Origin: Sceloporus undulatus
Taxonomy: Eukaryota > Chordata > Lepidosauria > Squamata > Phrynosomatidae
Reading direction: 5' to 3'
DNA: 64,000 bases
Assembly (NCBI RefSeq): GCF_019175285.1
Contig: NC_056524.1
Span: 96,217,688 to 96,281,687, forward strand
Below are positions 1-10,000 of this stretch, piece after piece. A program made the translations under genes and the position numbers. The notes below the pieces were generated by a model, which was given only the letters and a program-made list of their open reading frames with translations, was not told the origin of the DNA and did not search any database. Numbering within the stretch: the first letter of the stretch is position 1; the number at the start of each line of letters is the position of its first letter.

Positions 1-507
1 AATGATGACTCTCAAATGCACATAATGGTTCTCACCCCCCATGAAGCCTTTGCTTCTAACGAGTGTAAATTCAGATGCAGTTAAAACTGACCAAAAAGTA
101 AGCTGAACGCTTTACCTGTGTGTGGAATCTAAAAAGCTACTAATGGAAAACGATGAATGCAAGGCACACCAGAAATTCATTATTCAGCAGATTTGGAAAT
201 TATAGCTTTTGTAATATATTGGGCTTTCTTCCATGAAGGAAGTATATGAATAAAAGGAGGCAGTGATCTGTTACCTGTATGATAGGAATGCACAGGTCAT
301 GCTCTGAACAGATTTTGGAGGGCAAGCAGAAACTAGGGTTTACATTTAGATAGTAAGGAAATGACTGTGTCAGGCAAAGGATTCTTCAAGCTTGCAGTGG
401 CAATGATGATTACTGTAAAGCACTGCTGCATAGAAGACTGGGATTGAATGGTGGAGGTATTGTAATAAATAATCTTAATATATTTGGTAAATTATAGTAA
501 TATAATA

Positions 508-734
508 CAGTGGCCCCATGTTATATGTTGGGGTTTGGTTCCAAGATCTCCCGTGGATAACAAAATCCGTGGATGCTCAAATCCCATTAAATATAATGAC
601 AAAATGGTGTGTCCCTTATAAAAATTGGAAAATCAAGGTTTGATATTTGAAATTTGTACTTTTTTGGAACATTTTCAAACTGTGGATGCTTGAATCCGTG
701 TATAAAAAAATCCGTGTATACGAAGGGCTAACTG
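508..734. mobile_element. pogo/Tigger-type MITE
   Basis: Starts cagtggcccc and ends ggctaactg, flanked on both sides by TA, the target duplication of pogo/Tc1-type elements. It carries the phrases ccgtggat and gtggatgctcaaatcc that recur at 9388, 12732, 53336, 55318, 60631 and 62322. No coding capacity. Confidence 0.65.
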
Positions 735-960
735 TACTGCTTTTCTGATGAAAAATTATATTCCCCATAGTCATCTGTAGACTATCTCTCACCAGGGCCA
801 AAAGAAAGCTGATGCTTTAGGAAACTGCACCGTGCAGAGGTACCTCCTGAGTACATGTTCCTCCCTCTCTCTTTCTGTGTCCCATCTTCATAAGCAGTGT
901 TGCATCATTCACAAAATTCATTCTAAGAACATCCAGATTCGCTGATTTTAGAAATAAAAT

Positions 961-993
961 TTCATTCATTCATTCATTCATTCATTCATTCAT
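961..993. repeat. (ATTC)n microsatellite
   Basis: About eight uninterrupted tetranucleotide copies. Confidence 0.9.
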
Positions 994-1367
994 GTCTCCT
1001 GCATATGCACTTGCCATAAGATTTTACTATTCTTGATTTAATGTCAGAGAGCTCAGACTCAAGCCTCCTTGCCTTGTTAAAGCTTTATTAGCTTCTCTGG
1101 ACCCATATTGAGTCTGATGTGTTGAGAGGGGTAAGCAGGTGCAGGAGGATGTTTGGTGGGTTTCGAGGTCTTTAGGTTGCTTGGGACTGGGAAAGCATGC
1201 AGGCCTTTGGGGAGGGGCATGAGGTGTGAAGAATTTATAAAAGTGAAAACAAAGTGGTAGCCTCAGATCTGCAATTAACTTGCTGCTTAGCTGGACTTAG
1301 GAGTTGTGTACAATGGCAGGAAAGGCCGGGTTGGGGTTGGAGTTGGAAAATTCTGTCTATGTGACAC

Positions 1368-1934
1368 ATGTCCCGTCTTCACCCTGAGGGCAGCGTGATG
1401 CTGTATGCCGCACCACATGACCATATAACACCTATTTTGGAAGATCTACACTGGCTCCCAATCAGCTTCTGGGCACAGTACAAGGTGTTGGTTATCACCT
1501 TTAAAGCCCTATATGGCTTGGGCCCGGGTTACTTACGGGAACGCATCTCCCTATACAATCCGCCCCGCACTCTTAGAACAAGTGGGAAGAATCTGCTGGA
1601 GGTACCAGCATTCAAACATGTCTCTACTTCCCAAAAAGCATTCAGCATAGCTGCTCCTAGACTGGAACGGACTCCCAGAGGAGATTCGCCTTATTACATC
1701 CTTGGAAATTTTCAAGAAGGCGGTAACGACAAAGCTATTTTGCAGTGCATATCCTCCTGACCTTCTATGAAGACTATTGGTATGGAACGAGAGCACCTGA
1801 CCCTGTGATTGATTGATGTTTCATATTTTTAGCTGTGGTTTTAATTATGTGGTAACTAATGTTGTAAAATATTGTAATTGTTTTTAACTCTGTTGTGATC
1901 CCGCCTCAATCCATCGGGAGAGGCAGGAAGATAT
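1368..1934 (+). mobile_element. L2/CR1-superfamily LINE, 3' end
   Basis: Frame-1 translation reads DLHWLPISFWAQYKVL, then FKALYGLGPGYLRERISLY, then KAFSIAAPRL. These are the C-terminal reverse-transcriptase motifs of L2-type LINEs. After the stop comes a typical 3' UTR ending in a cgggagaggcaggaagatataaat tail. 5'-truncated and inactive. Confidence 0.8.
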
Positions 1935-1954
1935 AAATAATAATAATAATAATA

Positions 1955-2000
<46 letters not shown>
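1935..2000. repeat. (AAT)n then (ATT)n microsatellite
   Basis: The LINE tail repeat (AAT)n switches to (ATT)n, making an inverted repeat. This suggests two elements joined tail to tail. Confidence 0.85.
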
Positions 2001-2001
<1 letters not shown>

Positions 2002-2255
2002 GCGTGGTGTCATGATGCTCCTCTGGCGGCACCGAAGGAGTGCTGTAAAGCCACGGTTATAGCACCCTCTGCAGGGCACAAAAGGAGCCACTTTTTGCTG
2101 TTCTTTTCTGCACCCTGCAAAGGTCAGATTGGGGCTGCAGCATGCGGTTTCTGCGGCCCTGATCTGGCTGTAAAAGGGACAGATGGAGGCCGCCCCTTAG
2201 GGGCTGTCTGCACAGCCTCCAAATCTTCAATACAGCCTTTCTACAATCATCCATG
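2001..2255. mobile_element. GC-rich non-autonomous DNA element fragment
   Basis: Contains gcggccctgatctggctg and ggccgccccttaggggctg, similar in style to the GC-rich elements at 14567, 32715 and 57585. Ends are not clear. Confidence 0.35.
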
Positions 2256-4725
2256 CAGTTCTATCCTTTGAGTTAAGTAAAGACAGGACATCTCATTATG
2301 AGTTGTCTACTATAAATACACACACAAAACAATATTTCACTTAGAGACAGCACCTGCAAAAAGATATGGAGGATAAAGAAAGGCAAAACAATTGTTCATA
2401 GATAGCTGTCCAGGGGAGTTGTTGGATATTCACAACACATATGTGTGCATGCACATGTGTTGTCACACACCAATCAACACCTAGATAAGCCTGAACCTGT
2501 AATAAGGGACTTAAAATCAGGAATGAGTTTTGATGGACTGATTGGATGGGATTTCTTAATTAGCACAGATGCTGATTTTAATGCCTCCTTCCTTTGCCGA
2601 ATTCCATCCCATGCTTCATAAAAACTCTTTTCACAACTCTTTTCCACAATTTTTTGTCCCATAAAGAGAGATGGTGAGAAATATTAAATAAATCATTGAG
2701 AATAATCCTTTAGATGTTTATTTGTAGTTTATAAGAAGTTTGAAGGAGAGGTTTTGATCACCAGACTGGTAACTGAAGACAAAAGCTGATGGGCCTGCAT
2801 CCAACTAAATTGGCTATATATATTTTCTTTCAGGAGTACTCAGTTTGAATTGTTGATTCATTTTGCATGTGAAGCAAATCCGTTAACCCACAGCAATCTA
2901 TTCCCTCCCCCCCCCCCTTTTTTTTTTTTTTTTGAACTTTTGGTGCATATCTGCTTGATAGAAAATGGGATTGTCCAAGATCAGGATTGATAGGGAGAAT
3001 TGTTATCTGAGCCTAACGTCCTTGTTTGCAAAACAAACAGGAGGTCCAACCACTAATGATCATGGCAAGTACCAATTACAATTACCAGACACATGTGATA
3101 ATGGGAGTTCTCACTTTGTCTGAACCTTCTCCCAGGTAATAAAGATGTTATATGAGGTTCTCAGTTATATTTTAATGAGGCTCAGCATCACAGAGGTGTT
3201 GAGATAGCAATAGCCCAATAAGATGACCAGTTGGGCAGAGCCACAACTCTTCAAGATCTTTCTCAGAAGAGGTTATAAAAGCCTGAGAAAAGACCATGAG
3301 TAGCTTGAACATACAGTACTGTTTAATAAAGGGAGCTTGGAGAATGGATACTCCTGTCCTCCTTAGTAGCTAGTCAAGACTGGACAAAGGGTCTAGACTC
3401 CAAGCTTTCCATTGAACATCAAGGACTACAAATCCCGATCTATGAGCAGGAGAATATATTAGCTAGTCACATCAGGGCTTTTGGTTACTTTTCCTGATGC
3501 AGCTGAAATGATCCAATTTGTCTGTAATTTGTATCTACTAACCTTGTGTCTGAAGGAAAGATGTTTTTCATGTAAGAGATAATGTTGCTATGGAGATTCC
3601 TTTTTTTGTTGTTAACCATCCTAGAGTCAATCTTGACCCACGGCGACCCTGTGGATGTGCCATTTCCAAGACTCCCTGTTTTCCACTGCTCTGCATGCAG
3701 CCTTCCTCTCTTTCTACTTCCCTCTACCTTTCCTAGCATTATTGTTTTTTCCAGTGAATCATGCCTTCTCATGATGTGCTGAAGTATGACTATCTCAATT
3801 TTGTCATTTTGGCTTCCAGGGAGATTTCTGGCTTGATCTGCTCTAGGATCCATTTGTTTTCCTTTTTGGCTGTCCACAAAATCCTCAGCACTCTTCTAGA
3901 GCACTGCATTTTATTTTATTTTTTCTTAACTGTCCAGCTCTCACATCCATACATGGTAATAGGGAATACAATGGCTTGTATGATTCTGATTTGTGCTCAG
4001 TTGTATTTCTTTGCATTTAGAATCTTTTGTAGTTCTTTCATAGCCACCCTCCCATTATTAATCTTCTTCTGAGTTCCTGGTTGCAGTCCCTGTTCCTATC
4101 AATGTTTGATCCCAAGTATGATAATATCTATTTCCCCATTGTTTAGATTGAATTTGTGTAGTTTCTCCATTATCATTATTTTTGTTTCCTTTATGTTCAA
4201 CAATAACCCCACTTTTGCACTTTCTTCTTTGACCTTCCTTAGTAGTTGTTTCAGGTCTGGGAGCTTTTCTGCTAGTATTATGGTGTTGTCTGCATCTTTT
4301 ACATTGTTGATATTCCTTTATCCTGTTTTCACTCCTCCTTCTTCTATGTCCAATCCTGCTTTTCTTACAATATGTTCTGTGTATAAGTTGAACAAGTAGG
4401 ATGAAAGGATGAAGCCTTGTCTGACCCCTTTGCCAATTGGGAACCATTCTGTTTCTCTGTGTTCTGTTCTGGCAGTAGCCTCTTGTCCTGAGTACAGATT
4501 CCTCATCAGGACTATCAGATGTGTTGGAACTCCCATGTCTTTAAGGACATTCCATAGCTTTTCATGATCTTTCAGTCAAAGGCTGTCAAGACAGATCTCT
4601 TCCAACAGGTCTTCCCGGAGTAATTAAATTGGTCACCCACCGATATGGATCATCATATTAATTACCCATAAATGCCCGTCTTTTTGTCTCTTGTTATTTT
4701 AATGTTTTAAATGGTATTAATTATT

Positions 4726-4952
4726 AGTTTTTTGTGGGTTTTTTGGGCTATGTGGCCATGTTCTAGAAGAGTTTCTTCCTGACGTTTCGCCAGCATCTGT
4801 GGCTGGCATCTTCAGGGAAAGATGCCAGCCACAGATGCTGGCAAAATGTCAGGAAGAAACTCTTCTAGAACATGGCCATTTAGCCTGAAAAACCAAAAAA
4901 ACAAAACAAAAAAACACTATGGATGCCGGCCATGAAAGCCTTTGACTTCACA
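4726..4952. mobile_element. Penelope-like terminal fragment, inverted-repeat form
   Basis: Two arms face each other: about 4738-4812 and its reverse complement 4818-4885, around ggcatcttcagggaaagatgcc. The element is flanked by the 14-base duplication tggtattaattatt (4712-4725 and 4953-4966), so it is a clean insertion into the L2 tail. The same sequence flanks the GIY-YIG reading frame at 32822-33638, which ties it to Penelope-like elements. Confidence 0.7.
4778..4815 (-). ncRNA. Hammerhead-ribozyme-like core in Penelope repeat
   Basis: The minus strand reads CTGAAGA, stem TGCCAGC, loop CACAGAT, stem GCTGGC, then GAAAC and GTC. This fits the hammerhead core CUGANGA, stem II, GAAA and an NUH cleavage site, with stem III reduced to AC/GT. 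Penelope-like elements are known to carry such ribozymes. Activity is inferred only; a single copy with so short a stem III may need a dimer. Confidence 0.6.
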
Positions 4953-5139
4953 TTGGTATTAATTATTGTTATGTAGGGATTATTATGTTGTGTCTAAGGG
5001 AGAGGAGGAGAATGGGATTACTTTTGTTTTGCATGAATTTATTGATGTTGTAAAATGTCTCAGTCCTGTTGGAGAGATGGGATACAAATTAAAAAAAATA
5101 TTATTATTATTATTATTATCTATAAAGCACATGCTTATT

Positions 5140-5282
5140 TTCTTTATAATAATAATATAATAAAATTTTATTTATATACCGCCCTTCTAAAAATCAGGGC
5201 GGTGAACAGCAAGAAATAACAATACAATTACACAAAACAGATAAAATACATTAAAAACAGTTCAATAAAAATAATAAAAATA
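5140..5282 (-). mobile_element. LINE (CR1/L2) 3' tail, antisense
   Basis: The strand shows tttatttatataccgccc, the reverse complement of a gggcggtatataaataaa tail, followed by A-rich 3' UTR sequence. Confidence 0.55.
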
Positions 5283-5404
5283 ACATGTCGGCTTCCATTA
5301 GCCATCGTATATTTGCAATGTGGTCCCTAGTGCCTTTTCCTTTCCTGAACTGCACTTGGACCTCTGGGATTTCTCTCTGCTTGTATGATTGGAATCTGCA
5401 GAAA

Positions 5405-5625
5405 TAATCCTGTTAAGACTGCTTTAACTGCCCTGGCTCATTGGTAGGGAATCCTGGGGATTGTACTTTGTTGTGGCACCAGAGCTCTCTGACAGGGAAG
5501 GCTAAACATCTCACAAAACTACAGTTTCCAGAATTCTCTAGCATTGAGTCAGGACAGTTAAAGTGGTCCTAAACTGGATTACTTCTGCAATGTGTTTTGC
5601 ATCTATAATTAAACAAATCCTATGT
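5405..5625. mobile_element. MITE family B (palindromic, hAT-like)
   Basis: A near-palindrome: ctgctttaactgccctggctc on the left, and aggacagttaaagtggtcc and ggattacttctgcaatg on the right, with caccagagctctctgacagggaa in the middle. Relatives lie at 39918, 45673, 55457 and 63683. Confidence 0.6.
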
Positions 5626-6469
5626 AGAGAATTTTAAACATAATTTTGCTTGCTTGGGAGATTAATACTATGGTCCTATAGTTGGTGCAGTCTTTTGTGT
5701 CTCCTTTTTTGTGTGGATGGGGATGTATATTGATAGTTTCCAAACTTTTGGCCATGGTTTTGTTTTCCATATCTGTTGACATATGTTGGTTAGCACTAGA
5801 GTTGACTCTATCAATGTGGAATGCAACAGTTCAATTGGAATATCATCTGTTCTGATGATTGCTTTTTCTTTTCTTTTCTTTTATCTATTCTTCTTTCTTT
5901 CTTTCTTTCTTTCTGTCTTTCTTTTTGGCCATTTCTCTTATTGCAGCTTTCACCTTGCTTTTTAGAATTTGGGTTTCACGTTCATATGGCTTTTTGTTCC
6001 ATGCATCCTTCATTTTGTCATATCTTTTGTATAACTCTTCTGTGTATTGCTCCATTGTCTTTTTATTCCTTCCTGGTCTTGAATTATGTTATTTTTACTG
6101 TGACAGAGTGTATCGGTCCTGGGTTTGAACTTTCCTTTGATTTTCCAGATTTTGTGGAATAGGGTTGTTGTTTTTAATGATCAATGGGAAAAATTAAACA
6201 TACTTTCAGATACCGTTTCAGAATTTAAAATAGTTTTATTTCCAAACTTTTTTCTGTTTGAATTTCTCCCTAATAAAATATCTAAACAGCTCAGATAGTT
6301 ACAACAGCTTATCTTAAAAATGAAGAGTAATAAAGGCAAATAGAAAAAAATGAAAGCGGTTTTTCCTTTTATGAGAAAAAAGAAACTTTTATGCATCCCT
6401 AGTCCTGCATACTACAACACGTGATACAATAACTTGTACTAATTGTGTCACTCTCTGTTTAAAGAGAGC

Positions 6470-6475
6470 TTTATT
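6470..6475 (-). other. CSF2RA: Possible CSF2RA polyadenylation signal (AATAAA)
   Basis: This AATAAA on the minus strand lies about 445 bases after the stop codon and is followed some 35-50 bases on by a GT-rich stretch (gtatcacgtgttgtagtatg). Another AATAAA at 6583-6588 is followed by A/C-rich sequence, a poorer context. The 3' end cannot be fixed without transcripts. Confidence 0.35.
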
Positions 6476-6919
6476 CTGCTGTAGCACCATTTCAGAAGGC
6501 TGTCATTAGAGCACCATCACATACTATCATATAGAGAAAGAGCTGCTGTGTAGGGTTGTTTTTTTGTTTTTTGTTTTTGTATTTTATTTTTAAATCTTCT
6601 AATGGGTTATAAAGATAAAAACAAACTCACCAGATCTACTGAATGTGCACTGAGCTTTAAAAGGCTCTTTTGTCCATTAAGCTACTACCCATGCCAAACC
6701 ACGCAAAAAGAAGAAAAAGTAATCCTAAGGGCAATGTTGTGGACAGAATATAGTGGATATATAAAAGATGGAATGTTACCAGGTGGTCAATTATCCTTGT
6801 AGCTTATCATGGAAGAATACTAATTAATCATTTTAGTAGCTGTCTGTGTGAACACTACCAAAGCAACAGTATTTCAATAATTTATGAGGTTTAGTTGCTT
6901 GATAGTTAAGGAAAATGAC

Positions 6920-7006
6920 TCATACTTCTTTGCTAACAGTCATTTCTTCAACCATTGTGATTTTTTCAACTTCTGCTGCTGTTGGTAATGGGTCATCACA
7001 TGCTTT
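6920..7006 (-). CDS. CSF2RA: CSF2RA coding exon 9: C-terminal tail and stop
   Basis: Encodes 28 residues (KACDDPLPTAAEVEK, ..., EEMTVSKEV) and the TGA stop at 6922-6920. The acceptor is cttctttttgtag. The end resembles remembered human CSF2RA (EEVLTVKEIT) and IL3RA (VTEVQVVQKT), which separates this gene from IL5RA. Confidence 0.85.
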   Translation of the reverse strand, partial: KACDDPLPTAAEVEKITMVEEMTVSKEV

Positions 7007-10000
7007 CTACAAAAAGAAGAGAAAAAGCTTCTTGGGTTAGTTCCTAAATTTCACAACTATTTCAGTCCCATTTCTGCATTATAGCTTATAGCAAAATTCT
7101 ATTGACATGGCTAACACATACAGTAACATTTGTTACTGAGTGTCTCTCCTTATTTTCTCCACGATAACAAAAATGAAAACACTAAGGTCTGGCAATGTCT
7201 CTTTGTAGCTAAAGTTTCAATTTTCATAACTCACTTATGTTTAAATTTCCCAATTTTGAATTATGTAAAATTATCTTCTCTGACATCCTATTTTTCCCAT
7301 CTCTCAAATAAAAATATATGATTTGGAGCAACCAGCTTTAGCACTGAGATGCCAATAAAATGCATGCAGATTAGGAAATAACAGAAATTATATTAGGAAT
7401 AGATTTTACATATTAAAATAGACAACTGTGAAAAGAGCATAAAAAAGGATGTATTATGCGAGCCAATGCACTTTATCCACTGAAGCCTGTGCACTAATGC
7501 CTAAGGCTTTGTCTACACTGTCCAGAATACTCCAGGGGCGCCCTGGCTGCACAGCTGCCCTGTTCTGCTCCATTTACTTTGGCCTCTGTTTCCATACTGT
7601 GGTGCCTGTCTACACGGGCATCCCACTGGGTCTAGAATGAGGTGCCCAGAAATGAGCAGATGGAAATGGAGGCCTCCAGGTTTTTCTAAAGATTCAGAGC
7701 AACAGGTAAGGTTTTTTTATGCTCTTAAACTCAAGGGAGGACAATGGAAAATCTCCTGTGAACAAATCCTGCCAAGAAATCCCCATGATAGGTTTGCCTT
7801 AGGGTCTTGATAAGTCAGAAATGACTTGAAGGCACACAACAACAAAAATCCCTGTTATGGCATGGTTCTGGTGCGGGACATGCCAGACATTGTCTGGACT
7901 ATCCACACCAAAACCAGGGTATGGGCCATGCATCGTCCATAGACCTAGATAAATATAACTCATTGATTTAATGGGGTTTATGAAAGGGCCTAAATATCCT
8001 AAAGGCACCAGATCCCATCTGATCATGGAAGTTAAACAGGGTCAGTCTTTCTTAGTACTTGGACAGGAGAATCACAACAAATAACAGGATCTGTCGGCTA
8101 TAGTTCAGAGGAAGGAATAGACAAAACCACCTTTGAGTATTCATTGCCTAAGAAAAACCTATGAATCACCATAAATCCACAGGCATCTGTCATATGGTTC
8201 ATGTAGGTGTGCGTGCGTGCGGGCACACATGCACACACAGAAGTGTTGACTTCCCATTCAGTAATTGAATTAATCTATCTAGTCTAGTTGGGTCTATTAT
8301 TTGTATCATAAAGCTTGTTGTGAGGGTAGGTTAACTTTGGTCAGTCCCTAGTCTCTGGGGCAGTGTGAAAATGCAGCAGAGCTTGGAAAGTTATTATTAT
8401 TTTTTTTTAAAAAAAAATCCTGTTATTTAAAGCATTTGAAAAGTAGCCTATTGTCATTGTATTGATGAAAAATATCTTGTTACTTTTTGTGCTGTGTTAT
8501 TTTTTACTACTTTTGACAGGGACCTTTGAAGTGATATGATAATGGCATATGTTTTGAGCAAAATCCTGTCCAAATATTTCTTTAAAAAGTAACACTGAAA
8601 TTAGAAACTGTGACATGCTACACCAGTATAGTAATGGTTTCTGTTGCTGAGGGGGAAAATATGAGTATTGTATAGATTAGATCTACTGAGGCCAACATGA
8701 TTACGTAGCACTGCCAAATAATTCTGGACATTTTTGTGGAATATTTCACTTGCTTAGGTAATCCTTGACTCTTCATTTATACTAACAAAAGGAATTTTTT
8801 AGTGACAAAGTGTGTTTAATGAATCTGCCACATTGGTGTAGCTGTGTTGTTGTTTTTTTGACACTGTAAGCCACTTTTAGTCCCAATTTTGGGAGAAAGG
8901 TGGGATGATAATGATGGTGACAATGATGATGATGATGGTAATGATCATGATAATAATTCATCTAAAATTAGTTGGCAAATACAGAGAACCATTTGACATC
9001 ATAAATCATTATTGTTCACTATTATCCAGAACTTACCTCCATGTTTTTGTCGTACTGCTTAATAATGTCTTTTGGTTGTGGGATTGGAGCATTAAGTTTT
9101 TTCCATGCATGAGATCTATGGGTAGAATAAATGGGGACATTAGTCAATGTCCAAAATAATTCCTTCCTACAGAGAGTTGTATGGATGAAAGAGCTACATG
9201 TGCTTAATAGTATGCACAGAGCATGGACTGATCCAAAAAGGCAGTCGCATGCTTCCTGTGCAAGTCCATGGACTAACTGGACTTGCCAACTACTCTTCAA
9301 AGGCAGTCATTTGCAGACAACATTCCAATAATTTACATGTGACATAACCAGATCTCAATTCTCCAGGAATAGGCATAGTTGTTAGTGCAGTTGGCCCTCT
9401 ATATCCATGGATTCTTTATCCACAGATTCAGGTATCCACAGCTTGAAGGTATATATGTATAAATTCCAGAAAGCAAACCTTGACTTTGCCATTTTATAGA
9501 AGGGACATCATTTTACCACATCATTGTATATAATGGGACTTGAGCATCCATGGATTTTGGTATGCATGGAAGTGGGGGTTCCTGGAGCCAAACCCTGGCA
9601 GATACCAAGGCCTCAGTGTACTCCAGTCTTGGCTGGAGAAAGGCAATTATTACTACTGCCAAGATTCAGCATCTAAGCTTAGAGCTGGGTACAGAAGAAA
9701 GCCCATTTTATATACCTGTTTTTTCAAGGGGAGTGTTATGTTATCCAACATTTAAATGGACCCTACTTGGTTCCTAAGTCATTTAAAATATGTGATCAGA
9801 GAAGAAAATCTGCAGATAGTCAGTGACTCTGTTTTCTTGCAGGTTTCTGTTGCTTTTCATCATTTGAACAAATGGCTTTCTCTTTTTCTTTCTGTTTTCT
9901 ATGTGTTACTAGATACTGATGAGAAAAATTAAAAGTTTTTTTTAAGTGGGCTTTTTAGTCTTTCTTCCTTCATCTACCCCTAGTTGTTGTAGGGGCCCCA

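Larger units (their letters stand above)
4590..5120 (+). mobile_element. L2-type LINE 3' end inserted in BovB
   Basis: Begins with frames reading KTDLFQQVFPE, the usual end of L2 ORF2, then a 3' UTR ending gagagatgggatacaaat and (ATT)n. It is interrupted by the Penelope fragment at 4726-4952. Confidence 0.65.
3600..6170 (-). mobile_element. BovB (RTE) LINE, broken up by later insertions
   Basis: Minus-strand frames give recognisable BovB pieces: VQFRKG and HIANI near 5290-5400; GVPTHLIVLMRNLYSGQEAT and FPIGKGVRQG at 4440-4536; MRRHDSLEKTIMLG near 3740. About 4590-5282 (L2 and antisense LINE tails, with a Penelope piece) and 5405-5625 (MITE) are later insertions. Frames are heavily interrupted. 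Confidence 0.75.

Noticed and set aside
5859-6162. Hydrophobic reading frames rich in Phe and Leu
   Set aside because: They are a CT-rich simple repeat and antisense BovB sequence read in the wrong frame.
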